A stretch of DNA of 64,000 nt from Alphaproteobacteria bacterium (GTDB lineage: Bacteria; Pseudomonadota; Alphaproteobacteria; Sphingomonadales; Kordiimonadaceae). Under the pieces are notes generated by a model. The model saw only the letters and a program-made list of their open reading frames with translations. It had not been told where the DNA came from and ran no database searches. This document shows positions 9,187-18,145 of the stretch, in pieces (position 1 is the stretch's first letter; each line of letters starts with the position of its first letter). The DNA lies in the NCBI GenBank assembly GCA_006226495.1, contig SBGU01000046.1, positions 1-64,000 on the forward strand, in the 5' to 3' direction. A program made the position numbers and the translations under genes.

Positions 9187-10043
9187 CCGACAGCCTGCCG
9201 CCCCTACGGGAAGTGATCCGTGCCTACGACCTGCGCGCCAAGAAGAATTTCGGCCAGAACTTCCTGCTGGACCTGAACCTGACCAGCAAGATCGCCCGTG
9301 TTCCCGGTGATATTTCGGACAGCGTTGTCTATGAAGTGGGCCCAGGGCCCGGTGGCCTGACGCGCGGATTGTTGATGTCCGGCGCCGGGCGCGTGGTTGC
9401 GGTCGAAATGGACAGCCGCTGCCTGCCCGCGCTCGCGGATATTTCCGCAGCCTATGAAGGCCGGCTGACCGTTCATAATGCCGACGCGCTTGATGTGGAC
9501 GAACTGGCGCTTCTGGCACCAAAGGAAGGCGAGAAGGTCCGGATCGCGTCCAACCTCCCGTATAACGTCGGCACCATGCTGTTGATCAAATGGCTGACCG
9601 CTGAACAATGGCTGCCCTGGTATGCGTCCCTGACCCTGATGTTCCAGCGCGAGGTTGCCGAACGCATTGTCGCCAAACCCGGCAGCAAGACCTATGGCCG
9701 CCTGTCGGTGCTGGCCCAGTGGCGCGGCAAGGTGCGCATCGCCCTCAATGTACCGGCGGCTGCCTTCACGCCGCCGCCGAAGGTTGCAAGCGCTGTGATC
9801 CATTTTGAACCGACCGAGCCGATCGACCCGACCGTGAAGCTCGCTGATCTTGAGTTCGTGGTCGAACGTGCCTTCAACCAGCGCCGCAAGATGCTGCGCG
9901 CCAGCCTCAAGGGACTGCCGGTGGACGCGCTCGCGCTTTTGGAAATGGCGGAGATCGACCCGACCCTCAGGGCCGAAGATGTCAGCGTCGCCGACTTTGT
10001 GCGGCTGGCGCGCTGTTATGGCGACATGAAAAACCGGGCTTAA
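9183..10043 (+). CDS. rsmA: 16S rRNA (adenine1518-N6/adenine1519-N6)-dimethyltransferase
   Basis: This 286-residue KsgA/RsmA enzyme dimethylates the two adjacent adenines in helix 45 of 16S rRNA. Key motifs are [11 protein letters not shown], the SAM-binding [14 protein letters not shown], and the catalytic NLPYNVGT; the [11 protein letters not shown] and [12 protein letters not shown] stretches are typical. Its ATG overlaps the pdxA stop. Its own TAA (10041-10043) overlaps by 2 bp the stop codon of the opposite-strand gmk gene, inside a palindromic terminator. Confidence 0.96.
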   Translation: MTDSLPPLREVIRAYDLRAKKNFGQNFLLDLNLTSKIARVPGDISDSVVYEVGPGPGGLTRGLLMSGAGRVVAVEMDSRCLPALADISAAYEGRLTVHNADALDVDELALLAPKEGEKVRIASNLPYNVGTMLLIKWLTAEQWLPWYASLTLMFQREVAERIVAKPGSKTYGRLSVLAQWRGKVRIALNVPAAAFTPPPKVASAVIHFEPTEPIDPTVKLADLEFVVERAFNQRRKMLRASLKGLPVDALALLEMAEIDPTLRAEDVSVADFVRLARCYGDMKNRA

Positions 10044-10054
10044 GCCCGGTTTTT
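10029..10054. terminator. Bidirectional rho-independent terminator shared by rsmA and gmk
   Basis: A perfect 26-bp palindrome has arms AAAAACCGGGCTT and AAGCCCGGTTTTT. Transcripts from either side form a GC-rich stem with a tetraloop TTAA, followed by a T run. The TAA stop codons of rsmA (10041-10043) and gmk (10042-10040 on the minus strand) both lie in the loop region. Confidence 0.9.
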
Positions 10055-10696
10055 TGCATCCTCGATCAAACCACGGGCAAATTCCGCGATGCCGGTCTGG
10101 CGTTTGCGCCGCAGGCGTTCCGCCGACAGGATGGTCTTCAACTGTGCGAACGTATGGTCAAGGTCGTCATTCACCAGGATATAGTCATATTCGTTCCAGT
10201 GACTGATTTCGCTGCCGGCCTGTGCCATGCGTTTGCGCACGGTCTCGTCGCTGTCCTGTGCGCGGGTATGCAGGCGGCGCTCCAGCGCGTCGATGCTGGG
10301 CGGCAGGATGAAGATGCGCACCAGGTCCTGGGCGGCATTCTGCTCAAGCTGCTGGGTGCCCTGCCAGTCGATATCGAAAATAACGTCCTTGCCCTGGATA
10401 AGCGCGGTCTGTACCGGTCCGCGCGGCGTGCCATAACGGTTCTCGAACACGACTGCATGTTCCAGAAGCTCGTTATGTTCCATCATTTCACGGAAGCGTT
10501 CATGGGTGACGAAAAAATAGTCTTTCCCGTCCACTTCGCCGGGGCGCGGCGCGCGCGTGGTGGCCGATACCGACATGACCATGTTGCCGCCCTCTTCTTC
10601 AAGAAGGCGGCGCGTCAGGGTGGTTTTGCCGGCACCAGAGGGCGACGACATGACAAGCATCAGGCCCCGGCGGGCGTGAGCATTTTTTTCGGTCAT
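10040..10696 (-). CDS. gmk: Guanylate kinase
   Basis: The 218-residue enzyme phosphorylates GMP to GDP with ATP. The P-loop is [16 protein letters not shown], followed by [11 protein letters not shown] and [13 protein letters not shown], which contribute to GMP binding, and [11 protein letters not shown] start at ATG 10696 because CAGGAC lies just upstream, 10 bp after the yicC stop. A longer form from 10732 would overlap yicC and add an unconserved leader. It is the last gene of the fabD-to-gmk minus-strand cluster; yicC-gmk adjacency is a classical arrangement. Confidence 0.95.
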   Translation of the reverse strand: MTEKNAHARRGLMLVMSSPSGAGKTTLTRRLLEEEGGNMVMSVSATTRAPRPGEVDGKDYFFVTHERFREMMEHNELLEHAVVFENRYGTPRGPVQTALIQGKDVIFDIDWQGTQQLEQNAAQDLVRIFILPPSIDALERRLHTRAQDSDETVRKRMAQAGSEISHWNEYDYILVNDDLDHTFAQLKTILSAERLRRKRQTGIAEFARGLIEDAKNRA

Positions 10697-10706
10697 AACA
10701 GTCCTG

Positions 10707-11594
10707 CTACTCGATATTCTGAATTTGCTCACGGAATTGATCGATCAGGACCTTCAGGTCAAGCCCAATCTTCGTCAATCCGCTGTCGCTGGACTTGGAA
10801 CAGAGCGTATTGGCCTCGCGGTTGAATTCCTGGCACAGGAAATCCAGGCGGCGGCCAACCGGTGCCTTGTCGGCAAGCAGCTTGCGGGCTTCAACCACAT
10901 GGCTGTCCAGCCGGTCCAGTTCCTCCTGGATGTCGGACTTGACGATCATCAGGGCGATTTCCTGGGCCAGCCGCTCTTCAGGGACAGGCTTGTCGTTTTT
11001 CTCTAGCTTGGTCATCTGCTGGCGGAACCGCGCCTGCATGGCTTCGGTACGGTCGCCTGCAGCCGTGCGTGCGGCAACCGCCAAACGCTCGATTTCATCC
11101 AGTTGGGCGGTCAGCACATCACCAAGCCGGGCGCCTTCGTCGGCGCGCGCCGCCTTAAGGGCATCGAGAAGGCCCGCGAAACTGTCCTTCAGGCGCGCCT
11201 CGAGGGCAACCTTCTCGTCCTCGTCCATCTCGCGGCTGGTGACATCGACCACACCTTTGACTGCCAGCAGGCCATCCAGACGCGCCGGCTGCACACCTGG
11301 CCGGTCGGCATAGCGGGCCGCAAGGTCAAAAAGCGCTTCAAGACGTTCTTCATTGATGACAAAAGCACCTTCGTCACCATCCAGCGACACACCGAGGGTC
11401 ACGAACACCGAACCGCGGGCCAGTTGGTCGCTGGCAAGTTTCTTGATGGTAAGGTCGAAGCCGTCCAGGAAAGACGGCAGCTTGGTGCGAACCTCAAGGC
11501 CCTTGCTGTTGACGCTCTTGACTTCCCAGTTCCAGCGGCAGCCAGCGCCTTCACCCGCGGACCGCGCAAAACCTGTCATGCTCATCAGCGCCAT
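10707..11594 (-). CDS. YicC family protein (putative endoribonuclease)
   Basis: This 295-residue protein has both YicC domains: the N-terminal MSMTGFARSAGEGAGCRW...WEVKSVNSKGLEVR, and the C-terminal DUF1732 with GRRLDFLCQEFNREANT and a terminal coiled helix. E. coli YicC has been described as an endoribonuclease; the role in alphaproteobacteria is unproven. It is placed between mltG and gmk, and the gmk Shine-Dalgarno sequence lies just past its stop codon. Confidence 0.93.
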   Translation of the reverse strand: MALMSMTGFARSAGEGAGCRWNWEVKSVNSKGLEVRTKLPSFLDGFDLTIKKLASDQLARGSVFVTLGVSLDGDEGAFVINEERLEALFDLAARYADRPGVQPARLDGLLAVKGVVDVTSREMDEDEKVALEARLKDSFAGLLDALKAARADEGARLGDVLTAQLDEIERLAVAARTAAGDRTEAMQARFRQQMTKLEKNDKPVPEERLAQEIALMIVKSDIQEELDRLDSHVVEARKLLADKAPVGRRLDFLCQEFNREANTLCSKSSDSGLTKIGLDLKVLIDQFREQIQNIE

Positions 11595-11674
11595 GCTGTT
11601 CCCTTTCGGCTGTTATGTTTGTTGGCGGGGACTATAGCCACAGGTGGGGGGCTCGCGCACGCGCAAAACGCCTG

Positions 11675-12658
11675 TCAGCGCGATTTTTGCCGGAACTGGC
11701 GCCAGCGCGCCACATTGCGGTTGTGTTCCTCAAGCGTGCGCGCAAAGGCATGGCCGCCGCTGCCGTCCGCGACAAAATAGAGATAATCCACATCCGCCGG
11801 CGCCAGCACAGCCTCAAGCGCGGCGCGCCCCGGGTTGGCAATCGGTGTCGGCGGCAATCCGCCGATACGGTAGGTATTGTAGGGCGTCACCTCTCTGAGG
11901 TCAGCGGACGTCAGGGCGCGATCAAGCGGCAGGCCGCCGGTGATGCCGTAGGTCACGGTGGGGTCCGACTGCAGCCGCATGCCCCGCTTCAGCCGGTTGA
12001 CAAACACAGCAGCAACCAGCCGGCGTTCCGCGGCCACACCCGTTTCCTTTTCGACGATGGAGGCCAGCACAAGCGCATCGTCAGGGCTGTCGAACGGCAG
12101 GCCGTCGGCGCGGCCCTGCCACAAGCGGGCCAGTTCCTCATTCATAGCGGATTTCATGCGCCTGACCACCGCTTCTGCCTGCATACCACGGTCGTAGAAA
12201 TAGGTATCGGGCAACAGGCTGCCCTCTTCCGCTTTCACAGCGTCAGCGCCTTCAAGGCCGAAACTGCCGGACAGGATGGCCTTGATCTCCGCGACGGACC
12301 TTCCTTCCGGCACGACCAGCCGGCGGTGGTGGCGCTCCTGACGTTCGATGGTGCCAAGTACCTCTGAAAGCGACTGTCCTGCCCTGACTTCATATTCGCC
12401 GGCAAACAGGGAATGTTCGCGGCCCAGCCAGCGCACAGCCGCCATGAAATGCCAGGGTGCCCGCACCAGCTTGTCGCGCCCCGCAAGGTAGGAAGCCCGC
12501 AGGAGCCCGGTGCCGGGTGGGATGTAATAATAGACGGTGCTGGTGGCCGGCACGGGTGCAGCCAGAATCTGGCGCATCACGCCAACCCACAGGCAGGTCG
12601 CGACAACAAGGAAACCGGAGGCAATCAGCCCCCCAATGAAAAACCGGCTTCGGATCAT
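11675..12658 (-). CDS. mltG: Endolytic murein transglycosylase MltG
   Basis: The 327-residue inner-membrane enzyme has an N-terminal membrane anchor (about 8-30), a LysM-like region (FAGEYEVRAGQSLSEVL) and the YceG catalytic domain. The catalytic Glu is in LASIVEKETGV, and RLQSDPTVTYG and PYNTYRIGGLPPTPIANPG are diagnostic. MltG cuts nascent glycan strands and sets their length next to PBPs such as the PBP1A encoded at 42-44.6 kb. It sits 63 bp downstream of fabF in the same operon. Confidence 0.95.
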   Translation of the reverse strand: MIRSRFFIGGLIASGFLVVATCLWVGVMRQILAAPVPATSTVYYYIPPGTGLLRASYLAGRDKLVRAPWHFMAAVRWLGREHSLFAGEYEVRAGQSLSEVLGTIERQERHHRRLVVPEGRSVAEIKAILSGSFGLEGADAVKAEEGSLLPDTYFYDRGMQAEAVVRRMKSAMNEELARLWQGRADGLPFDSPDDALVLASIVEKETGVAAERRLVAAVFVNRLKRGMRLQSDPTVTYGITGGLPLDRALTSADLREVTPYNTYRIGGLPPTPIANPGRAALEAVLAPADVDYLYFVADGSGGHAFARTLEEHNRNVARWRQFRQKSR

Positions 12659-12721
12659 GACGCAGAGCCTAGCAGGCCATCGCGCCGGTCCAAAGCCGGT
12701 TTTGATGTCTTCGGGCGATTA

Positions 12722-13993
12722 TCAGTCGCCGGTATATTCCTTGACCACGATCGAGGCGTTGGTGCCGCCAAAACCGAAGCTGTTGGACAGCGCCGCACGT
12801 ACCTTGCGCTCCTGCGCCGTGTGCGCGACGAGGTCGATACCGACACAGCTTGCCGACGGATTGTCGAGGTTCAGGGTCGGCGGAACCACACCCGATTCGA
12901 TGGCCTTGATGCAGAAAATGGCTTCAACCGCCCCTGCGGCACCCAGAAGGTGGCCGATGGAGGATTTGGTCGAGGACATGGCCAGTTTGCCGGCCGCGTC
13001 ACCCACAAGCTGTTTCACCGCGCCAAACTCGATCTCGTCACCCAGCGGGGTCGAGGTGCCGTGCGCGTTGATATAATCAAGGTCTTCCGGATTGAGGCCG
13101 GCGCGTTTCAGCGCGGCTTTCATGGCGCGGTAACCGCCGTTGCCGTCCGGCGCCGGTGCGGTGACATGGTAACCGTCACCCGACATGCCGTAACCGACAA
13201 CTTCGGCGTAAATCTTGGCGCCACGCTTTTTGGCGTGTTCGAGTTCCTCGAGGATCACCACGCCCGAGCCTTCGCCCATCACGAAACCGTCGCGGCCCTC
13301 GTCCCACGGACGCGAGGCTTTGGTCGGGGCATCGTTATAGTCGGTCGACAGGGCTTTGGCCTGGCTGAAACCGGCAAAGCCGATACCGCAGATCGACGCT
13401 TCGGCGCCGCCGGCGACCATGACATCGGCATCATCAAGCGCGATGATGCGGGCGGCGTCGCCGATGGCGTGCGCGCCGGTCGAACAGGCGGTCACAACCG
13501 AGTGGTTCGGCCCCTTGAAGCCATATTTGATCGACACGTTGCCAGACGCGAGGTTGATGATCGAGCCGGCGATGAAGTGCGGGCTTACACGCCGCACGCC
13601 ACGCTCGTTCAGCACGAGCGACATCTCGGAGATCCATTTCAGGCCGCCGATGCCGGCACCGATCATGACACCGGTGCGCAGGGATTCTTCGTCGCCCGGA
13701 CTTTCCCAGCCGGCGTCACGCAGTGCCTGGGTGGCCGCAGCCATGCCGAACAGGATGAAGGTGTCGACGCGGCGCTGTTCGCGCGCGTCCATCCAGTCAT
13801 CCGCGTTGAAGGTACCGTTCGTACCGTCGCCCAGCTTCACTTCGCAGGCGACCTTGCACGGAAAATCCGTGGTGTCGAACAGGGTAACCGGACCCGCGCC
13901 GGATTGACCCTCGATCAGGCGGCTCCATGTCTCGTTCACGCCACATGCGAGCGGCGACACCATTCCCAGCCCTGTCACTACTACACGTCTCAT
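12722..13993 (-). CDS. fabF: 3-oxoacyl-[acyl-carrier-protein] synthase II
   Basis: The 423-residue condensing enzyme elongates acyl-ACP with malonyl-ACP. The Cys-His-His triad is visible: VVTACSTGAHAIG, INAHGTSTPLGD and KSSIGHLLGAAGA. The start at 13993 (MRRVVVTGLG) is the family start and has AAGGAA upstream; a longer reading from 14065 adds unconserved residues and overlaps the intergenic space. It lies downstream of acpP, the standard gene order. Confidence 0.97.
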   Translation of the reverse strand: MRRVVVTGLGMVSPLACGVNETWSRLIEGQSGAGPVTLFDTTDFPCKVACEVKLGDGTNGTFNADDWMDAREQRRVDTFILFGMAAATQALRDAGWESPGDEESLRTGVMIGAGIGGLKWISEMSLVLNERGVRRVSPHFIAGSIINLASGNVSIKYGFKGPNHSVVTACSTGAHAIGDAARIIALDDADVMVAGGAEASICGIGFAGFSQAKALSTDYNDAPTKASRPWDEGRDGFVMGEGSGVVILEELEHAKKRGAKIYAEVVGYGMSGDGYHVTAPAPDGNGGYRAMKAALKRAGLNPEDLDYINAHGTSTPLGDEIEFGAVKQLVGDAAGKLAMSSTKSSIGHLLGAAGAVEAIFCIKAIESGVVPPTLNLDNPSASCVGIDLVAHTAQERKVRAALSNSFGFGGTNASIVVKEYTGD

Positions 13994-14104
13994 CGGTCGT
14001 TCCTTAATTTCTATCTTGCAGCCCAAATGCGGACAGAAAATGAAAAGGGCAACAGCCAACCTCAACCGGCGCGGCTGTTGCCCTCATTGAATAGCAGATC
14101 CGGC

Positions 14105-14338
14105 TTAGGAATTCGCGCTAATAAAGTCGATCGCGTCCTTGACGGTCTGGATTTTTTCAGCCGCGTCATCCGGGATCTCAATGCCGAATTCTTCTTCGAA
14201 CGCCATAACCAGCTCGACGGTGTCCAGGCTGTCTGCGCCCAGGTCGTCGATGAAGCTGGCAGTGTCGGTTACTTTGTCTTCGTCAACACCAAGGTGCTCG
14301 ACTACGATCTTTTTCACCTTGTCGGCGATTTCGCTCAT
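14105..14338 (-). CDS. acpP: Acyl carrier protein
   Basis: The 78-residue acidic protein carries the [19 protein letters not shown] helix; the Ser of DSL receives 4'-phosphopantetheine. The start at 14338 gives the usual [12 protein letters not shown] terminus and removes an unconserved 19-residue extension. It shuttles acyl chains for FabF, FabG and FabD encoded on either side. The 176 bp separating it from fabG suggest it may have its own promoter, as is common for this very abundant protein. Confidence 0.97.
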   Translation of the reverse strand: MSEIADKVKKIVVEHLGVDEDKVTDTASFIDDLGADSLDTVELVMAFEEEFGIEIPDDAAEKIQTVKDAIDFISANS

Positions 14339-14514
14339 TGCTCTTTTCCTCGTTCTTAACACCGAAATGCAAGGGGATGTCCCTTGAACCATCACCCCAC
14401 AACGTGCGGTAGCCTGCCAATCTTGAGCCAGATCGCCCGCATCGAGGGTGCTCGTAACATAGTTTCCCGCCTTTGAGAAGTCTCTGTTACATCTTTCAGG
14501 CGCTTATTCGCGCC
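14339..14514 (-). promoter_or_regulatory. fabG-acpP intergenic region with a small hairpin
   Basis: This 176-bp gap probably carries an acpP promoter. On the minus strand, a hairpin with AGGCGC/GCGCCT arms (14498-14515) begins at the fabG stop codon but lacks a T run, so it is not a clear terminator. Further down, GTAACA and TGTTAC form a loose inverted repeat about 25 bp apart. I could not pick a convincing -35/-10 pair. Confidence 0.35.
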
Positions 14515-15252
14515 TCAAATCATTGCCATGCCGCCGTTCACATGCAGTGTCTGGCCGGTGACATATTTGGCTTCGCTGCTTGCAAGATACAAGACCGCCG
14601 CCGCGATATCTTCCGGCGTGCCCAGTTCGCCCGACGGAATGCCCGAGGTGATGGCCGCTTTCTGGTCGTCGGTCAGCACATCGGTCATGGGAGTCGCGAT
14701 AAAGCCCGGCGCCACGCAGTTGACCGTAATGCCGCGGCTGGCGAGTTCCTGCGCCAGCGACTTGGACATACCGATCATGCCCGCCTTGGCCGCGCAATAG
14801 TTGGCCTGGCCGGGGTTGCCGGTCACACCCACCACAGACGTGATGTTGATCACCCTGCCCCAGCGGCTTTTCATCATGCCGCGCATGCTGGCCTTGATCA
14901 GGCGGAACGCCGATTCCAGGTTCACCTGCATCACGCTGTCCCATTCCTCATCCTTCATGCGCATGGCGAGGTTGTCGCGGGTGATGCCGGCATTGTTCAC
15001 AAGGATATCGAGGCCGCCCAGGGCTTCGGTCGCATCCTTGGCAAGCTGGTCGACACTGCCGCGGTCAGACAGGTTTGCGGTCACGACATGTACACGGTCG
15101 CCAAGCGTTGCCGCCAGCTCTTCGAGTTTTTCAGCGCGTGTGCCGGAGATCGCGACTTCCGCACCGGCTGCATGAAGTGCCGATACAATCGCGGCACCGA
15201 TGCCGCCGGTTGCACCGGTTACCAGTGCCTTTTTGCCTGAAAGGTCAAACAT
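14515..15252 (-). CDS. fabG: 3-oxoacyl-[acyl-carrier-protein] reductase
   Basis: The 245-residue short-chain dehydrogenase reduces 3-ketoacyl-ACP with NADPH. The cofactor loop is VTGATGGIGAAI, NNAGITRD stabilises the fold, and the catalytic Ser-Tyr-Lys triad is in NITSVVGVTG and QANYCAAKAG. The C terminus (GQTLHVNGGMAMI) is the FabG type. It is flanked by fabD (32 bp upstream) and acpP. Confidence 0.96.
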   Translation of the reverse strand: MFDLSGKKALVTGATGGIGAAIVSALHAAGAEVAISGTRAEKLEELAATLGDRVHVVTANLSDRGSVDQLAKDATEALGGLDILVNNAGITRDNLAMRMKDEEWDSVMQVNLESAFRLIKASMRGMMKSRWGRVINITSVVGVTGNPGQANYCAAKAGMIGMSKSLAQELASRGITVNCVAPGFIATPMTDVLTDDQKAAITSGIPSGELGTPEDIAAAVLYLASSEAKYVTGQTLHVNGGMAMI

Positions 15253-15284
15253 TCTGTGTCCCTTGTTCTGGTTGAATACCGACT

Positions 15285-16223
15285 TTAAAGCGAAGCCGTG
15301 AAGGCTTCAATATCTGCCGGGTCCTGAAGGTTGGCGATGGCCAGGTCGCGGTCGATCCGGCGCACAAGGCCGGTCAGCACCTTGCCCGACCCGACCTCGA
15401 CCACCTCGGTGATGCCGAGCGAGCCCATGGAGCCCACACTTTCGCGCCAGCGCACGGAGCCCGTCACCTGTTCCACGAGCAGGTTGCGGATGCCTTCCGG
15501 CTCGCTGACCGGCGCTGCCAATACGTTGGCAATGACCGGTACGACCGGGCGATTGATCGCAACGTCCGCCAGTGCTTCTTTCATCTCATTGGCGGCGGGT
15601 TTCATGAGCGGGCAATGGAACGGTGCCGACACCGGCAGCAACAGGCCACGCTTGGCGCCCTTTTCCTTCGCGAGTTCAATTGCGCGTTCGACTGCGGCCT
15701 TGTGGCCCGAAACAACCACCTGGCCATCCGAATTGTCGTTTGCCATCACGCAGACCTCACCTTGGGCCGCGTCCGCCGCAACGGCATTCACGTCTTCGAT
15801 CGACAGGCCGAGAATAGCCGCCATGGCGCCCTCGCCCACCGGCACGGCACGCTGCATGGCCTGGCCACGGCGCTTCAACAGGCGGGCAGTGTCGGAAACC
15901 GAAAAGGCACCGGCGGCCGCCAGCGCGGAATATTCACCCAGCGAATGGCCAGCCACATGGCTTGCTATACCGACAACCTTGACACCGCCGGCTTCAAGGA
16001 CACGGATCACGGCAAGCGACGCTGCCATCAACGCCGGCTGCGTGTTTTCGGTCAGGCGAAGGTCGTCTTCAGGGCCTTCCCACATGATTTTGCTGAGATG
16101 CTGCGACAGGGCGTCGTCAACTTCCTCGAACACGTGCCTGGCGGCCTCGAATGCATCGGCAAGCGATTTGCCCATACCGATATACTGGCTGCCCTGGCCG
16201 GGAAATACGAGTGCGCGGGTCAT
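15285..16223 (-). CDS. fabD: Malonyl CoA-acyl carrier protein transacylase
   Basis: The 312-residue enzyme loads malonate onto ACP. FPGQGSQYIGMG at the N terminus, the nucleophile motif GHSLGEYSALAAAG and the His in VSAPFHCPLMKPA are all present. The start at 16223 (MTRALVFPGQG) has GGGGAGAG upstream; a form from 16292 adds an unconserved leader. It is the first gene of the minus-strand FAS II cluster. Confidence 0.96.
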   Translation of the reverse strand: MTRALVFPGQGSQYIGMGKSLADAFEAARHVFEEVDDALSQHLSKIMWEGPEDDLRLTENTQPALMAASLAVIRVLEAGGVKVVGIASHVAGHSLGEYSALAAAGAFSVSDTARLLKRRGQAMQRAVPVGEGAMAAILGLSIEDVNAVAADAAQGEVCVMANDNSDGQVVVSGHKAAVERAIELAKEKGAKRGLLLPVSAPFHCPLMKPAANEMKEALADVAINRPVVPVIANVLAAPVSEPEGIRNLLVEQVTGSVRWRESVGSMGSLGITEVVEVGSGKVLTGLVRRIDRDLAIANLQDPADIEAFTASL

Positions 16224-16332
16224 ATGGTCTCTCCCCTTGTCTGGTATACTTACCGGGCTCATTGCACAGGCTGAAGGCACAAGGCAAGCCATTAATTACA
16301 GGGGCCCCTACGGCACCCTGACGTTCAGGCCG

Positions 16333-17115
16333 TTAGCGACCGCGCCGCACACGCACCTTTCCGGGCAGCACCCCGAACGCATCCCTGTAGGCCTTGCTGA
16401 AGGCGCCCACGGACGCATAGCCTAGGTCATAGGCCACGCTGGTCACCGGAACGCCGGTTTCAAGCCAGGATACGGCAGCCAGCAACCGGGCCTGACGGCG
16501 CCATGCGTCCGGCGTCAAGCCAGTTTCCGACAGGAACCGGCGCGACAGGGTCTTGGCCCCGATTCCCAGTTCCGACGCCAGCGCCTGCAACGGACGGCGG
16601 TCTTCCGGCATTCCTTCAACGAGGGCAGCGAACTTGAGGAGCACATCGCTCTTGGGCCATGGCAATGACAGACAGTCCCTTGGCGCCAGCAGCAGTTCCT
16701 TCAGGAGAAGTGCCGATACCAGCGGCCATAGCACCGGCTCCTGCACCGTGCCCACGATTTCGAGCCCCCTGAGGATCAATTCCCGCATCAGGGGGCTGAC
16801 CTTGATGAGAACGGGCCCATCCGGCATTGGCGTCTCGCTGCGCGGATGGACAAACAAGGTCCGCAACCGCACCTCGCCATTCATCCAGAACCCATGACCT
16901 GTATCGGCTGGTATCCACAAGGCCCGACCGGGAGGCACCGCCCAGGCGCGGCCTGGGGTTCGTGCCCGGATCACACCGCTTGTCGCCTGCAGAAGCTGCC
17001 CGACCGAGTGGGAATGGGACGGCACAACCTCGCCGTCCGCATAATCGCGTGCCATGAGGAACGCCGGGGCGCTAGTGGTTTCAATCAGGCGGATATCGGC
17101 GAGATGTTTGTCCAT
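16333..17115 (-). CDS. AraC family transcriptional regulator with cupin-like sensor domain
   Basis: The 260-residue protein has an N-terminal cupin-like domain (PSHSHSVGQLLQATSGVIRA, WIPADTGHGFW) and a C-terminal AraC double helix-turn-helix (ASELGIGAKTLSRRFLSETG, SVAYDLGYASVGAFSKAYRDAFG). This architecture matches small-molecule-sensing AraC regulators such as the NimR group. It is divergent from a SAM methyltransferase gene 97 bp away, which is the most likely regulated neighbour; that link is inference. The effector is unknown. Confidence 0.9.
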   Translation of the reverse strand: MDKHLADIRLIETTSAPAFLMARDYADGEVVPSHSHSVGQLLQATSGVIRARTPGRAWAVPPGRALWIPADTGHGFWMNGEVRLRTLFVHPRSETPMPDGPVLIKVSPLMRELILRGLEIVGTVQEPVLWPLVSALLLKELLLAPRDCLSLPWPKSDVLLKFAALVEGMPEDRRPLQALASELGIGAKTLSRRFLSETGLTPDAWRRQARLLAAVSWLETGVPVTSVAYDLGYASVGAFSKAYRDAFGVLPGKVRVRRGR

Positions 17116-17212
17116 TTAGGCGCTTTTTTTGTCCAACAAGTCGAAGATAGACATTTCTGGCACGCCTAGAATGCCGGGGCAAGCCCAAGAGGCGCAAATC
17201 CGGAGCAAAGAC

Positions 17213-17980
17213 ATGAACCACAAAAGCCTGATCGAAGAGCAATTCACCAAACAGGCCATCCCTTTCAGCGAGGCACCCAACATGCGCGACGAGGATGCCA
17301 TCAACCTACTAGTGGGCGCCGCAGAACCAAAGCCGGGGGACCATAGCCTCGATGTTGCATGTGGCCCGGGGCTTGTGGTGTTTGGTTTCTCGCCACGGGT
17401 AAAGGCCGCTACCGGTATCGATGTAACAAAAGCCATGCTGGCGCGCGCGGAACGCCTTGCAGCCGAACGCGGCATCCAGAATGCGACATGGCACCTTGGC
17501 GAGGCCGAACATTTGCCGTTTGACGCTGGAGTATTTGATATCGTCACCTGCCGGTTTGCGTTCCATCATGTCGAGGCTCCACTGGCCGTGCTCTGTGAGA
17601 TGGTCCGTGTGACCCGGCCCGGCGGCCGTATTGTCGTCTGTGACGCTGCGGCACCGGAAGATAAGGAAAAAGCCGCTCTCTTCAACCGGCTCGAACGCAT
17701 GCGCGACCCGTCCACCACGCGTTTCCTGCCCCTTTCAGAGCTTCAGGCCCTGTTTGCCAAAGCCGGCTTGGATGCCCCCGCCCTGCAGAGCTACCGCATT
17801 CCAATCGAACTGGATGCCTTTGTCTCGGCCTCCTTCCCGAACCCGGGCGACGAAGACAAACTGAAAGACCTGATCCGCGCATCGATCGCCGATAAAAGCC
17901 TCGATCTTGGCGCACACGAGCGTGACGGGAAGCTCTTTTTCCACTATCCTGCCGTCATTCTCAGTGTTACCCGGCGCTGA
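17213..17980 (+). CDS. Class I SAM-dependent methyltransferase
   Basis: The 255-residue product has motif I LDVACGPGLVVFGF, motif II GIDVTKAMLARAE and motif III-like LPFDAGVFDIVTCRFAFHHV, typical of the UbiE/Methyltransf_11 group. The acceptor is not predictable. ATG 17213 is preferred because CGGAG lies 8 bp upstream; longer readings start with TTG at 17129 in the promoter region. It is transcribed divergently from the AraC regulator. Confidence 0.88.
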   Translation: MNHKSLIEEQFTKQAIPFSEAPNMRDEDAINLLVGAAEPKPGDHSLDVACGPGLVVFGFSPRVKAATGIDVTKAMLARAERLAAERGIQNATWHLGEAEHLPFDAGVFDIVTCRFAFHHVEAPLAVLCEMVRVTRPGGRIVVCDAAAPEDKEKAALFNRLERMRDPSTTRFLPLSELQALFAKAGLDAPALQSYRIPIELDAFVSASFPNPGDEDKLKDLIRASIADKSLDLGAHERDGKLFFHYPAVILSVTRR

Positions 17981-18006
17981 GCAATGCCTGGACCCCAGGT
18001 TTCTCC

Positions 18007-18035
18007 TTGCTTTTGCGATAGTGCAGCGCTATAGA
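18007..18035 (+). promoter_or_regulatory. Candidate sigma-70 promoter for rpsF-rpsR-rplI
   Basis: TTGCTT (18007-18012) and TATAGA (18030-18035) are separated by 17 bp, close to the housekeeping consensus and ideally spaced. Transcription would start near 18042 and give a leader of about 104 nt before rpsF. Confidence 0.6.
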
Positions 18036-18041
18036 GGCGCG

Positions 18042-18145
18042 TCCCGAGTCTCCGGCCATGGCCTGCGACGCGTGGATATTTGTTTGGGAAAGCTGGAGGC
18101 ATCGCCCATGAGGGGCGGTGAACGATCAGCATAAAGGAGCGAAAC
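18042..18145 (+). promoter_or_regulatory. rpsF leader with hairpin, candidate S6:S18 autoregulatory element
   Basis: The predicted 5' UTR contains a hairpin with arms CATCGCCC (18100-18107) and GGGCGGTG (18113-18120) around the loop ATGAG, then the AAGGAG ribosome site at 18134. A GGCCATGGCC palindrome lies upstream at 18054-18063. Many bacteria carry an RNA motif here that binds the S6-S18 complex and represses the operon. I cannot confirm the consensus by eye. Confidence 0.4.
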
